A stretch of 64,000 nucleotides of DNA from Gonatopus flavifemur (Eukaryota > Arthropoda > Insecta > Hymenoptera > Dryinidae), in NCBI GenBank assembly GCA_018340375.1, contig JAFFJZ010000013.1, positions 5,496,501-5,560,500 on the forward strand, written 5' to 3'. The notes beneath the pieces are model-generated. The model was not told where the DNA came from. It searched no databases and worked only from the letters and a program-made list of their open reading frames with translations. Both the position numbers and the translations under genes were made by a program. Below, in pieces: positions 24,598 through 36,690 of this stretch. The stretch's first letter is position 1. Every line of letters begins with the position of its first letter.

Positions 24598-24808
24598 CAG
24601 TGATGCCAGATTCGAGACCGAGACCGTTTTTACTCACCCCATTGATCACTTCCCCTTTCTCCCACCATGTAGAATAAGACGGGTGAACGACAGAGAAAGA
24701 GTGACTATCACTCTCTTGCTCGCCCAACTTGTTCCGCATGGTGGGAGAAAGGGGAAGCGGCCGATGGAGAGGGTAAGAGCGGTCTCGGTCTCGAATTTGG
24801 CATCACTG
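24598..24808. mobile_element. hAT-type MITE, 211 bp
   Basis: Terminal inverted repeats CAGTGATGCCAGATTCGAGA / complement, flanked by a perfect 8-bp duplication GTCTCAAA (24590-24597 and 24809-24816). An 8-bp duplication with CAG...CTG ends is diagnostic of hAT. Inner inverted pairs (CTTTCTCCCACCATG) extend the hairpin. It shares the CAGTGATGCCA end with 49406-49551. Confidence 0.93.
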
Positions 24809-25239
24809 GTCTCAAATTGAATGTGCGGATTCGAAATATTAGATAGAAATTATTGAAAGGTTGGCGAGTTCCAAACCGTATTTTACAGAAAAAAACCGCA
24901 TAAATTCCAACCATATTTTTCCAATGAACTCTGTTTTGTATTCTGATACATACATATATTTGGCACCACGAAATCACATTCATTGAGTGCTTCTGATATC
25001 GCTCAAATTATTGATTAGTTTTGTGTACACTACGATAATTGACCAATACATTTTTTCCTGCCAATAACAACACAGTTACAAAAATTTGACGAACTATTTT
25101 GACAATATTGGAAGCACCGATCGTTTCTTTTTTCATTGTTGATTGATATGATGTATACTCGAGCTATGATTTTCTTCTAATATAAGGAAACTCGAAGCAA
25201 TCAAATCCCACACAGAATAAGTACATTTGAATGAAATTA
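24809..25239. other. Unassigned AT-rich sequence
   Basis: Nothing beyond AT-rich non-coding DNA is evident. Confidence 0.4.
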
Positions 25240-25560
25240 ATTTCATATTAGGGGTGTGCGAATCATTCGAACTTCGAACTGAACCAAATCCAAATTCTAC
25301 AGTTTAGTTCGATTCGAATTTTGAACTTGATTAGCAGAAAAAGTACGATTTGGTTCGAATTTCGAACTTCCATATTGGCAAAAGTTCGGATTGGTTCATA
25401 CTTTAAACTCGGATTACAAGAACAGTTCAGTTCGATTCAAACTGCATTCGTTGAAAACGTTCGGTTGGGTCCGAATTTCGAACTTGAATAACAGAAGAAG
25501 TTCTGTTCCGTTCGAATTTCGATTTGCTTTGAACTTCAGACTCCAAACCCGAAGAAATTT
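25240..25560 (+). repeat. Degenerate TTCGAA/GGTTCGAA-rich tandem repeat
   Basis: Imperfect units containing GGTTCGAATTTCGAACTT recur roughly every 60-70 bp. The same kind of sequence, based on GAACCGAAC/TTCAAGTCGAA, appears at 55480-55700. Apparent open frames here are products of the low-complexity repeat. Confidence 0.6.
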
Positions 25561-26404
25561 GACTACGCTGGAAAAAAGATAAGGACTGAATTCGCCGAAT
25601 AAACAGAATGTGACAATCGCTAGTCATTTCTAGTGATTACAGAACAGTGACTAGTGATTGTCCAATGACGTCTTTCCAGCGAATTCCCCACTCAGTGGTA
25701 GACCCCCTACCTAAGCAGTGGACTGACAACTTCTATATCTTTCTTCAACAGACGCGGAAGAAGGACAAAAAGCGGAAGACTTCCCGCCTGCTATCCTCTT
25801 TTTCGCGCGAGTTGAAGAAGGACAGATATGCTCAGTCCACCATTGCCCTACCTAGAAAAAAGACCATGTCGAATCGACTTGGAAACAAGTTGTTCCAATA
25901 TCGATGCCAAGTTCAAGTGACGGAGAAAACACGTACAGGCGTCCAAGTATTGTTTTTACTTGTCAACATGCAGAAACAACTCATTCTCAACTTGAATTAA
26001 CGTGATAGTGAGTACTTGATGGACGCAAGATCATTGAATCTGTCACAGGGTGTCTAGCAGTCGGGAATGCCGGGAAAGTCAGAAATCAGTCGGGGATTTT
26101 TGAACTGTCTGGAAATTTTTTCAAATTTTCCTGTAATGGAATATTTTATTTGGAACCATAAGGAATTTGAGGATAATCCATTGCATGCTTATCCACGCAG
26201 CTCAGAATGTCTCAGTGACATTTCCAGAATATTACATTTAAAACCAGATATTCTAGAATATTACTGGGATCACTGAAGTAATAGTAATATTCGAAAATAT
26301 TGCCAGCATCATCTCAGCAACATTCTATACGGAAGAAATATAGCAATTACGTACATTAACTCTTCCAATACAAACATCCTTTCACACCTTCGGAGTACAC
26401 ACAG
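25561..26404. other. Unassigned intergenic DNA
   Basis: A 117-codon frame at 25647-26000 matches nothing I recognise and is probably chance. At about 26045 the sequence CAGGGTGTCTAG followed by gggAA-rich text resembles 55734-55800 (GGGTGTCTAGTATT), so a short dispersed repeat may be present at both places. Confidence 0.4.
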
Positions 26405-28675
26405 GTGCGAATCTGCAACCTGTATGAAGTTAGCCCCCGAAGTGGAAAAAGAAATTTTTTTTTATGGCATCCGGAAGAACACCGTTAGTACCTGATTGTA
26501 CCACAAAAAATTTCGTTTGTACCTTAAAAATAAAAAAGTTACAAAAATTTTGAAAAATGGGTTGCCCCCGACTTTCACCGATTTCAATGGATAATAGCTC
26601 ATTTGAAAGGTCTTGGAACGTAGATGATTGTACCATAAAGAATTTTCCGAAAAAGTCAAGGAGGGGAGAGTTACAAGCAAAAAACTGATTTTACATGAGA
26701 AAAAAATTTTTTTTCGAACTTGAGACGATCATACAGAACCGCCCCTGACTGGGGCAACTTTTATATGTATAAATTATTGTTCGGGAACCTCCCGAGAATA
26801 TTCCCTGCAAGTTTCATCGTTTGTACCTCCTTGGTTCGGAAGTTATAAGCCTTAGAATACATAAAAGTCAGAATTTTCGAACTTTGAAAAATCATACAGA
26901 ATTGCCCCTGACTGGGGCAACTTTGATATGCATAAATTATTGTTTGGTAACGTCCCGAGGATATTCCCTGCGAGTTTCATCGTTTGTACCTCCTTGGTTC
27001 GGAAGTTATAAGCCCTGGAATACATAAAAGTCAGAATTTTCGAACTTTGAAAAATCATACAGAATTGCCCCTGACTGGGGCAACTTTGATATGCATAAAT
27101 TATTGTTTGGTAACGTCCCGAGGATATTCCCTGCGAGTTTCATCGTTTGTACCTCCTTGGTTCGGAAGTTATAAGCCCTGGAATACATAAAAGTCAGAAT
27201 TTTCGAACTTTGAAAAATCATACAGAATTGCCCCTGACTGGGGCAACTTTTATATGCATAAAATATTGTTCGTAAACCTCCCGAGAATATTCCCTGCAAG
27301 TTTCATCGTTTGTACCTCCTTGGTTCGGGAGTTATAAACCTTGGAATATATAAAAGTCAGAATTTTCGAACTTTGAAAAATCATACAGAATTGCCCCTGT
27401 ATGGGGCAACTTTTATATGCATAAAATATTGTTCGTAAACCTCCCGAGAATATTGTATAATATATAATAATAAATTATAATATAGAAATATTGAATATAG
27501 AATAATCAATAATATATGGCTGGGGCAATTCTGTATGATTTTTCAAAGTTCGAAAATTCTGACTGTTATGTATTCTAAGGCTTATAACTTCCGAACCAAG
27601 GAGGGACAAACGATGAAACTTGCAGGGAATATTCTCAGGAGGTTGACGAACAATAATTTATGCATATAAAAGTTGCCCCATTCAGGGGAAATTTTATATG
27701 ATTTATCAAAGTTCGAAAATTCTGACACTTATATATTCTAAGACTTATAACTTCCGAATCGAGGAGGTACAAACGATGAAACTTGCAGGGAATATTCTCG
27801 GGAGGTTACCGAACAATATTTTATGCATATAAAAGTTGCCCCATACAGGGGCAATTCTGTATGATTTTTCAAAGTTCGAAAATTCTGACTTTTATGTATT
27901 CTAAGACTTATAACTTCCGAACCAAGGAGGTACAAACGATGAAACTTGCAGGGAATATTCTCGGGAGGTTTACGAACAATATTTTATGCATATAAAAGTT
28001 GCCCCAGTCAGGGGCAATTCTGTATGATTTTTCAAAGTTCGAAAATTCTGACTTTTATGTATTCCAGGGCTTATAACTTCCGAACCAAGGAGGTACAAAC
28101 GATGAAACTCGCAGGGAATATCCTCGGGACGTTACCAAACAATAATTTATGCATATCAAAGTTGCCCCAGTCAGGGGCAATTCTGTATGATTTTTCAAAG
28201 TTCGAAAATTCTGACTTTTATGTATTCTAAGGCTTATAACTTCCGAACCAAGGAGGTACAAACGATGAAACTTGCAGGGAATATTCTCGGGAGGTTCCCG
28301 AACAATAATTTATACATATAAAAGTTGCCCCAGTCAGGGGCGGTTCTGTATGAACGTCTCAAGTTCGAAAAAAAATTTTTTTCTCATGTAAAATCAGTTT
28401 TTCGCTTGTAACTCCCCCCTCCTTGACTTTTTCGGAAAATTCTTCATGGTACAATCATCTACGTTCCAAGACCTTTCAAATGAGCCATTATCCATTGAAA
28501 TCGGTGAAAGTCGGGGGCAACCCATTTTTTTAAATTTTTGTAACTTTTTTATTTTTGAGGTACAAACGAAATTTTTTATGGTACAATCAGGTACTAACGA
28601 TGTTCTTCCGGATGCTATAAAAGAAAAATTTTTTTTTCCACTTCGGGGGCTAACTTCATACAGGTGAATCCGCAC
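26405..28675. mobile_element. Foldback-type element with 163-bp tandem repeats in both arms
   Basis: A 2.27-kb near-palindrome. The outer arms match as inverted repeats from GTGCGAATCTG / complement inward through CTGTATGAAGTTAGCCCCCG. Inside each arm lies a 163-bp tandem repeat: five copies on the left (GCCCCTG landmarks at 26741, 26904, 27067, 27230, 27393) and six inverted on the right (27675, 27838, 28001, 28164, 28327, plus a partial before 27520). An AT-only hinge (27455-27520) separates the arms. No transposase is encoded; frames seen here are repeat artefacts. This is the architecture of Foldback elements. A target duplication was not clear. Confidence 0.8.
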
Positions 28676-28919
28676 TATGCAACTTTATCACTTGAACAAT
28701 TGGTTCCTTTCCGGCCAATTTGACCTTCGTTTTCAGGCACTCATCAGTTGACGCAGTACACATGAAGCTGAAGCTAGTAGACTTGAACTCGAGCTCATCG
28801 TAGAATTGTAGAATGATGAAACCGGCACCAATGATATTTTTGAATCATAATCTCTGACAATATGGATTTAAAAAAAATTCAAATTCACATTAGTTTAGTT
28901 TATAAACGTTGATTTATCC
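28676..28919. other. Short unassigned spacer
   Basis: No feature recognised between the foldback element and the LINE. Confidence 0.4.
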
Positions 28920-30180
28920 AAAAAATTTCTTAACAATCCTATATGCCTCGTCTATTTTCCCTAAATGTAATCTGACTCCTATATCCTGACATCTTTCTTC
29001 TAACCATTGTTCTTTTGCTTTCCTTGATTCTCTTATTTTATTCCTCAGTGCCTTTTATGTTTGCTGGTCTTGTTCGCTACTCTTATTCTTGTATTTCCTC
29101 CTTTCATTAATTAGATTGAGAATTTCTTCTGTTATCCATGGTTTCTTAGGTTCTACTCCATCGTTCTTCAAAATTTCATCTGCACATTGTTCTATGTTCC
29201 CCTTTATAGTTGTCCATCTACTGTCTATCCCCAAGTCTTTCTCTTGTTGAACCTCCAATTTTTCATCCAACATCACTTTGAATGCCTCCTGTGTTTGTTC
29301 TTGTTTAAGGTCCTTCAAATTCTATTTTTTTTGCATTTTCCTTTTCTTCTTCAGAGCTCAGAATTTTACAGAACTTTTCATCAGCAACATATTGTGATCA
29401 CTATCTATATCCGCGTTTGGATAAGTTTTACAGCTTCTTACTTGATTTCCAAATCTTTGTTTTACTAATATGTAATCAATTCGGTATCTTGCTGTATCTC
29501 CTGGCATTTCCCAAGTATAAATTCTTCTCGGTTGATTTTTGAATCATGTGTTGGTAATAACCATTTTAAGATTCCCACAGAATTCGAATAAACGTTGTCT
29601 TCTTTCATTTCTTTCCTAACGCAAAATCTCCTATTATGTTGCCCTCTTTTCCTTGTTCCACTACCGCATTCCAGTCGTCTATGATCATTGAATTTTCTTC
29701 TTCCTTTACATATTCTATCACTTCTGCTATTTCATCGTACGTTTTTTCGATATCTTCCTCTGAGTACGCAGATGTGGGCATGTATACTTGAACTATAACA
29801 ATGTCTACCGGTTTTGTTGTAACTCTAACCATCATGACGCGTTCGCTATGTTGCGAATAATTCTCTATCCTATTCCCTACCCTTTTATGCATTATAATTC
29901 CCACACCTGCTTGACCATTCTTTGATCCTGTATGAATAATTCTATAATCCCCACTCAAGAAACCCCCTCCTTGCGACCATCTCATTTCGCTAATTCCCAT
30001 TACATCGATACCTAAGCTATCCATTTCTAATTTCAAATTTCCTGGCTTTCCTGTTTGTCTCAGTGATCTAACATTCCACGCTCCGACTCAAAGAATGTTT
30101 TCTTCCTTCCCTATCTTCTTTGGTCTTCTATCTTGTTTGATGAAGCTCTCTCGAGCAGCCTCCATCCGGAGATCCGAACG
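28920..30180 (-). pseudogene. RTE-like LINE, 5' half: endonuclease and linker
   Basis: Minus-strand fragments of an apurinic-type endonuclease: GAWNVRSLRQTGKPG near 30065, then GIDVMGISEMRWSQGG, VYMPTSAYSEEDIEKTYDE, and in another frame YRIDYILV and SDHNMLL, the usual catalytic C-terminal motifs. From 29318 a linker follows (KKPWITEEILNLINERRKYKN) and runs to AYRIVKKFFG near 28920. At least three frame breaks are present. The matching reverse-transcriptase half lies on the plus strand from 35110, starting about where this half stops, consistent with a 5' inversion of one insertion. Dead retrotransposon. Confidence 0.85.
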
Positions 30181-31092
30181 GGAGGCTGGGGGCCACGTCA
30201 AATGTACCCGTGTAAAAACCTTAATCACTGGGATTTCGATGAAACTTGGTGGGGTTGTTGTACTATTGGAGTACATAATTTGTGCAAAAAGGGGGGAGGA
30301 AATATCGACGGTTGCCGAGATACAGGGGCTCAAAGTTTCGGGCATGTTTATCTCCGTTCAATGATAACTCGGTTATATGTCCTTTTGAAAAAAAACGCGA
30401 GTTATGTTTCCCGTTGGTTTTTTCCGTTCTTTCCAATGAAAATTGGGACGATTCTTCACATTAATTATTTGTGCGAAGAAAGTGATTTTTATTTTTTTGT
30501 TCGATTTTTTGTGAAGATCGGCATTTTTGAAAATTTTTTAATCACGCTCAAAAGAACGCTCAATCTTCTCCTTTCAAAATCATTGGTCACACATGATGGG
30601 CTCCCATGAACTCATCAGTGAATTCAATCATTAAAGCCGGCGTGGTCCAAGAGCGCTGAAAATGCTGGTCAGCCGTGACCCGGTATGGCGATGTCGATGG
30701 AAATTTTTTTCCATAGATTATTGCAAGCATAATTGATAAAATACATGGAACATCCTTTATTCACTATAGAAATAAATTATTATAATTATTATTATTAATA
30801 TTCTCATCATTAGCAAATTTTGTTCATTAGAATTATATACAATTTTCTTACATTAACGTTATGAATATTGTTACAAGTGTATGTATGTTGTCTATGAGAT
30901 GGAGAAAAAATGTGTACATCACGTTTTCTTAATTCTTTTCTGAAGTTTTGGAAACAATTCGCTATTAGAGTAGGAAGAATATCTTCTAACTTGGAGAGTC
31001 GTTTGTGAAACAGGGACGAACGCGTGATAACTGAAAAATATTTTTGTTCCTAAAAAGTTATCTTTCGCCCATGTATAAAATGCATCGCAGGG

Positions 31093-33073
31093 TCAAGTTT
31101 GATCCCTTGAGGATGCCTGTAAGCTTGCACGCATTGCTAATCTTTTTATGTTTCCACCGATACCATTACATGACCCTTGACCGTGTTCAGTCTCATGGAA
31201 GAAACACTCAGCTTTAATACCAAAATCCTCCTCATGATGGAGTAGGTTTTGCAAATTGTACTTGTTTTTGAAATGCTGTACTGCTCCATCGGAGAAATAA
31301 AATATTTTCTTAACATTGGACTTTTGTCGCAAGTACGTACTCAATATTTATTGGAAAGCATACACTGCGACCGTGTCATGTTTTAGATTATCGGATAAAA
31401 TTGCCATACTTTCATGAGCAATATCATTCTCCTTTTTATGATAAAATACTACTGTAAATATTGTGATCTGATCGGTATTCCAATGGAACGATTGCGCAGC
31501 ACTTTGCCCAATAAAAGAATAATTCTCAGCGAAATCACATGTCACGAGAAGTTCCCCTTCTTTCAGACTTTGCTTAATATGTTTCAAAAAATTTTACTGC
31601 TGTTCAGCATTGAAAGAATGAGGTTCAAACTTCCGTCAGCGATAAAAAAACTGATCTTCTAAATCCAAGACTACAGTGAGCAAGGTACTTCTGTCGGTCT
31701 GCTGCCAGTTTTGGAACTCTACATTTTCAATGTCCTGATCTGCAAAAACTGACTTGAAGGATTCTTTCACAGTTTCGATATTAGGGCACTCTTCACATTC
31801 ATTAAGACGACATTCTGGAGTCGGTGTTGTACATGTCATTATTTTGAGAATATCATGGTGTCTGGAATGCAAATTCAGTTCCACAAGTCAAGTCTTTGAA
31901 ATTCACAGCTTCCCACATCAGATTCACATTTTCATGGTAGACGCAAACATATACGGTGTGAGTATCACTGGCTCTGGTAAGAACACAGTTCCGTGGTCTG
32001 AGGTAACAAAATTTAGAGAAACCTATCTTTATTGTAGGGTATGTGCTTTTGAAAATTTGGAATAATTCGGAAAGATTACATAAAATCAGTCTCTTCTCAA
32101 CATGTTCACGAGATCCATCTGGTTTTTTGATCGACACGTAATCTTTCATCCCTGGCATGATACGACTATTTTCATCATCTTCATAAAATGCGACGATGTA
32201 TTAGCTGTATCAGTTGGTAAATTTTCACCTATTTTGGAATTTGGTTGGGTTAAAATACCACATTTATTCACCAACTGCTTGGCTTCTCTTGCTTGGCGTT
32301 CAGAAGCACCGAATCCTGTAGCTAATTTTCTTCGACCCCAAGACTTCGGTGCGTGAGTGAGAAGTCTTTCCGAATGACTTTTTGAATTCGCAAATTTTTC
32401 TTCAATTTGATCTATAACCTCGACTGCCGCCAAATGTTGTTCGTTTCTACGATCGTTTTCTGTTTTTCTGTACTTTGAGACAGAAGAATCTCGAAAATAT
32501 CAATACCTTGATGATTGTCAAAAACTTGGTGGTCTATTCCTTAATCATCGCTCTAAAATTATAATGTAAAAAAACCGGTTGGGTCCATCCTATAATCAGT
32601 TTAATAGAATATTTTACTTGTCGCGAATAAATTGGTGGCATGAATATACTAATTTATACAATGCTGCATTTTATACACTTCTTGTCCCTTCACTTATACA
32701 TTTTTTATCATCTATTTTATAAAGTATGACCAGCAAGTAATAGAACAGTCCTACAGCTGGTGCAAACGATTCCCCGAGCAATCGCTTCTGAGTAACGTAT
32801 TGCCGGATTTAGAAATAGATTTAGAATCCTTTGAGTATAATTTTTTGATCTTACCACTTCTATTGGCTCGAGTTGAATATATAGTGGCGACAAAGCGGCA
32901 AGATTAGTCATTTCTTTCCGACAGGTTCCGCATATTTTAGCATCTTTTGGTGAAAAGAGGTATTTTTTCTGAAGACTTTCGGATATTGTTCTCAATGCTC
33001 CAGAAAACGCAGGGTGTTGGGCGTTTTCGAGGGGGTTGGAACAGCGAAACCCAAAACTTTTCCTCTTCATCAT
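31093..33073 (-). pseudogene. Decayed multicopy protein gene (DFAENY / YFSDGA family), unknown function
   Basis: Pieces in order on the minus strand: N-terminal KRKSFGFRCSNPLEN with CGTC and CTSC pairs (33073-32717); a helical region with EERLLTH-like text, SWGRRKLATGFGASERQAR (32433 down); MPGMKDYVSIKK...IGFSKFCYLRPRNCVL (32158 down); CRLNECEECPN...WQQTDRSTLL (31884 down); CDFAENYSF...FHWNTDQ (31587 down); IFYFSDGAVQHFKNKYN...GSCNGIGGNIKRLAMRA (31344-31093). At least four frame breaks or stops lie between them. The invariant-looking Asp of CDFAENY and Asp of FSDGA could belong to an RNase-H-like DDE fold, but that is inference. Its position between 0.6-kb inverted repeats suggests it is the element's own gene. 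I recall similar proteins recurring in arthropod genomes but cannot name the family. Confidence 0.6.
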
Positions 33074-33428
33074 AAAATGGGCATGCGGTTTAGTTGGATG
33101 AACATCATATCTTCATTCCATTCGAGTGATGCGTGAAAGTGACGTAACGTAGACAATATTCACCTCGGGTCGTAAATGACGGATACACTTGATAATTGAC
33201 AATTCAGTGTACTTCACACGGGACAAGATAATGTTGTTGAAATCACAGCATTCTTCAAGTAAATAGGTCTCCAGTAAAATTGAGATGTGCAATGCTTTCA
33301 TTTTTACAATGTCAACATTGAACATTGTGAAGATAGTTTCACATTGATGTTGAAACAAAACAATGTTCACGACAACTTCAGTTAAACATGAGAAGTATTG
33401 TGAATTCTGTAGTATTATTTTGTTGCGT

Positions 33429-33955
33429 CATCATCATCATCATGAAGTAATCAGTCTTATGACTGGTTTGATGAAATCCTCCAACCCTGTCTATTATCCG
33501 CTCAGCGCTTAATTTCTGCATATCTGCAACAACCCTTATCTTATACAATTTGCTTCATATAACTTAATCTAGGTCTACCTCTTCGAGTTGTACCATTCAT
33601 TTTTCCTTCCAATATTGTTTCCAATAAGCCATCATGCCTTAATATGTGCCCTATCAGATTACTTCTTCTTTTCACGACCTGTCTCAAAAGACTTCTTTTT
33701 TCATTTACCTTCTCAAGTACTTCTTCATTTTTCACTACCACATTATTCTAAGCATTCTTCTATAACACCACATTTCAAAAGCTTCAAGTCTGCGTTGGTC
33801 CGTTTTTCCAATTGTCCAAGTGTCGCGACCATATAATGCTGTGCTTCAAACGTAACTCTTCAAGAATTTCTTCCTCACTGTTAAGCTGATATTCTCCGAA
33901 CATAGTAACTGTTTCTTTTGGTGGAAAGCCTGTTTTCCTTGTGCTATTCTTGTGC
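33429..33955 (-). mobile_element. 5'-truncated LINE 3' fragment with 13-bp target duplication
   Basis: Minus-strand C-terminus of the same LINE family (RRSNLIGHILRHDGLLETIL, RRGRPRLSYMKQIV) followed by a 3' tail of ATGATG repeats at 33429-33442. Flanked by TATTTTGTTGCGT at 33416-33428 and 33956-33968. Classic target-primed insertion into the interior of the 4.5-kb element. Confidence 0.88.
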
Positions 33956-34726
33956 TATTTTGTTGCGTGTGTGATAGTGATGTAAATGATTTTATTGTAT
34001 CATGAAGATGATTAAAATAATCGTATCATGGCAAGGATGAAAGATTACATTTCGATGAGAAGAGCTGATTGATCTCGTAAGCGATTTCAGAAAAGATTGT
34101 TTTTATATAGATGATGAGAATATTAATACTCATGATAATGATTGATTTCTATAGTAAATGAAGGATGTTCCATGTATTTCATCAATTATGCTTGCAATAG
34201 TCTATGGAAAAAAATTTCCATCGACATCGCCATACCGGGTCACGGCTGACTAGCATTTTCAGCGCGCTTGGACCACGCCGGCTTTAACGATTGAATTCAC
34301 TGATGAGTTCATGAGAGCCCATCATGTGTGCCCAATGATTTCGAAGGGAGAAGATTGAGCGTTCTTTTGAGTGTGATTAAAAAATTTTCAAAAATGCCGA
34401 TCTTCACAAAAAATCGAACAAAAAAATAAAAATCACTTTCTTCGCACAAATAATTAATGTGAAGAATCGTCCCAATTTTCATTGGAAAGAACGGAAAAAA
34501 CCAACGGGAAACATAACTCGCGTTTTTTTTCAAAAGGACATATAACCGAGTTATCATTGAACGGAGATAAACATGCCCGAAACTTTGAGCCCCTGTATCT
34601 CGGCAACCGTCGATATTTCCTCCCCCCTTTTTGCACAAATTATGTACTCCAATAGTACAACAACTCCACGTAGTTCCATCAATATCCCAGCGATTAAGGT
34701 TTTTACGTGGGTACACATGATGTGGA

Positions 34727-35109
34727 ATGCCCCCTATTTCACCTCCGGAATATTTTACTCGAGAGAACGCCATCATGTTGTTGTTTCTTTCCAATAAATT
34801 ATAATTTCAAAATTCTAGGTTCGGAAAAAGATTTCGTTTCCTCGGGAATATTGAAAGATGTCGAGGAAGGTAGTTTCCCCTTATTTTCCCTCCGTTCTTG
34901 CCGATGGTCCTGGTGTTGGGATGATTTAGTTTCTCTCAGTTTGTATTCTCCCTCTCGAAAAGTTTATTCCACCCGAAAAAAAGACCCAGTCTGGGAGACT
35001 CATCCTCCCCACCACGTCAAGGTAGCAGATACTACCAAAGATGGTTAAAAAAGATATCAAGGACAGGTATCAAGAATATTCCCCCGGAAGACCCGCAATC
35101 ATCCCACGG
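34727..35109. other. Unassigned sequence between element and LINE
   Basis: Contains CTCCGGA...CTCGAGAGA text loosely mirrored at 30140-30175, suggesting weak extension of the inverted repeats. No convincing coding frame. Confidence 0.4.
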
Positions 35110-36690
35110 GGAGGTTAAAAAATAAAATCAAGAAGCAGCGAGATTAAAAATTCTCTAGGCAGACAATTGATAAGAACGGAGGAAAGAATAGAACAACGGA
35201 TTGATCGTCTAGAAGATCTGTATAAAGGAAGCGATAATATAGGATTTTTAGAGAAGGAGGGAGATGCCGATGAAGAAGAATTGGGGGATTCAATTTCGAG
35301 ATCGGAATTCGACAGGTCTTTAAAAGAATTGAAAAATAATAAAGCGCTAGGAATAGATGGCATAAGTGCGGACTTTATCAAAGCCTCCGAGCCTGTACGA
35401 AAATGGAGAAGTACCGGAAAATTAAAAAAAAAAATAAAATTGTCACCATTCCGAAAAAACAAGGGGCAGACAAATGCGAGGACTACAGAACGAGCAGTTC
35501 AACTTCACATGCCTCGAAAATACTGACAAAAATTGTAACCAGGAGAATAGAGAATAAAATAGAGAGTAGATTAGCAGAAGATGAGTTCGGTTTTAGGAAA
35601 AATAGGGGAACGTGAGAAGCAATATCAGCACTCAGAAAAGTAGTAGGGAAAGACTAGAGTTGAAAAAGTCCGTGTATATAGGTTTTGTAGATATAAAAAA
35701 AGCATTCGATAATGTTGATTGGGAGAAAACCTTCACGATGTTGAAAAGGGTTGGAATCAATTTCAAGGATAGGAGAATAATATATGAATTATATAAGAAT
35801 CAAACCACAATAATAAAAATGGAGGGTCAAAAGGAAGAAGCACAAATTAGAAGAGACAAGGATGCTCATTATCGCCATTGATTTTCAATTTGTATATAGA
35901 AGAAGCGATGAACGAAGTCAAGGAGCAAGAGCAATCGAAAGTACAGATTCACGAAGAAAATTTAAGCATGTTGAGATTTGCGGATGACATAGCTATATTA
36001 GCTACGAGTAGTGCTGAGTTAGAACATAACCTCAACACTATGAAAAAAATATTACTGGACAAATATTGTATAAATATAATAAGGACAAAACAAAATTCAT
36101 GATTTGTCATCATCATGAAGTAATCAGTCTTACGACTGGTTTGATGAAACCCTCCACCCCTGTCTATTATCCGCCAAACGTTTAATTTTTACATATCTAT
36201 TACATCCCTCGTCTTGTACGATTTGCTTCATATAACTTGCTCTAGGTCTACCTTTACCAGTTTTACCATTCATTCTCCCTTCCAATATTGTTTTCAATAA
36301 ACTCTCATGCCGTAATGTGTGTCCTATAAGATTGCTTCTTCTTTTCACGATGTGTTTCAGAAGATTTCTTTCTTCATTTATCTGCTCGAGTTTCGCAACC
36401 ATATAGTGCTGTGCTCCAAACGTAACTTTTCAAGAATTTCTTCCTCACTTCCAAGCTTATATTTTTTGAGCATAATAACTGTTTCTTTTGGTAAAAAGCC
36501 TATTTCCCTTGTGCTATTCTTGCTCTTATATCTCTTTCGCTTTTGCCGTTTTCTGTAATTATGCTTCCTAGATATTTGAATTCTTTCACCTGTTCCATGA
36601 TTTGTACAACAGCGAAAACATCATGAAGAACGAAAATCAAAATAGATGCAGAAACAATTCAGCGAGTCAAAGAATGTAAATATCTTGTGA
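35110..36690 (+). pseudogene. RTE-like LINE, 3' half: reverse transcriptase, interrupted
   Basis: Plus-strand reverse transcriptase pieces: RSEFDRSLKELKNNKALGIDGI (35300-35370), KKQGADKCEDYRTS and SKILTKIVTRRIENKI...FGFRKNRGT (35450-35610), GFVDIKKAFDNVDWEKTF (35680), and LRFADDIAILATSS (35960), the last holding the catalytic FADD motif. Several frameshifts and a small deletion near 35400 are visible. At 36108 another LINE tail has inserted; the host LINE resumes at 36606 with a frame reading KIDAETIQRVKECKYL and ends near 36690. The missing endonuclease half lies inverted at 28920-30180. Confidence 0.87.
36108..36595 (-). mobile_element. LINE tail inserted in antisense into the other LINE, 10-bp target duplication
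   Basis: 488 bp, minus strand, 5'-truncated: begins (antisense) at VKEFKYLGSIITENGK and ends in the family tail with CATGATGATG. Flanked by CATGATTTGT at 36098-36107 and 36596-36605. Encodes broken C-terminal text (RSNLIGHTLRHESLLKTI, GRPRASYMKQIV). It shows the LINE family retrotransposed into its own earlier copy. Confidence 0.9.

Larger units (their letters stand above)
30193..34726. mobile_element. 4.5-kb element with 0.6-kb terminal inverted repeats, unknown class
   Basis: Arms 30193-30810 and 34111-34726 are near-identical inverted copies: each contains TTGTGCAAAAAGGGGGGAGG and the ACATGGAACATCC block. Outer similarity fades to about 30140 and 34775. Between the arms lies a minus-strand gene remnant (31093-33073) and an inserted LINE tail. 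Apparent 158-161 codon frames in the arms are identical because the arms are; I see no protein signature in them. Target duplication not determined, so the superfamily is open. Confidence 0.75.

Noticed and set aside
25647..26000. 117-codon open frame
   Set aside because: No recognisable domain, no splice or promoter context, and it overlaps a degenerate repeat border; treated as chance.
26821..28261. Recurrent 65-97 codon frames with identical proteins
   Set aside because: They are the 163-bp tandem repeat of the foldback element read in frame, on both strands.
30133..34794. Two nearly identical 158-161 codon frames
   Set aside because: They lie in the two arms of an inverted repeat, start at different outer sequence and show no domain; explained by arm identity.
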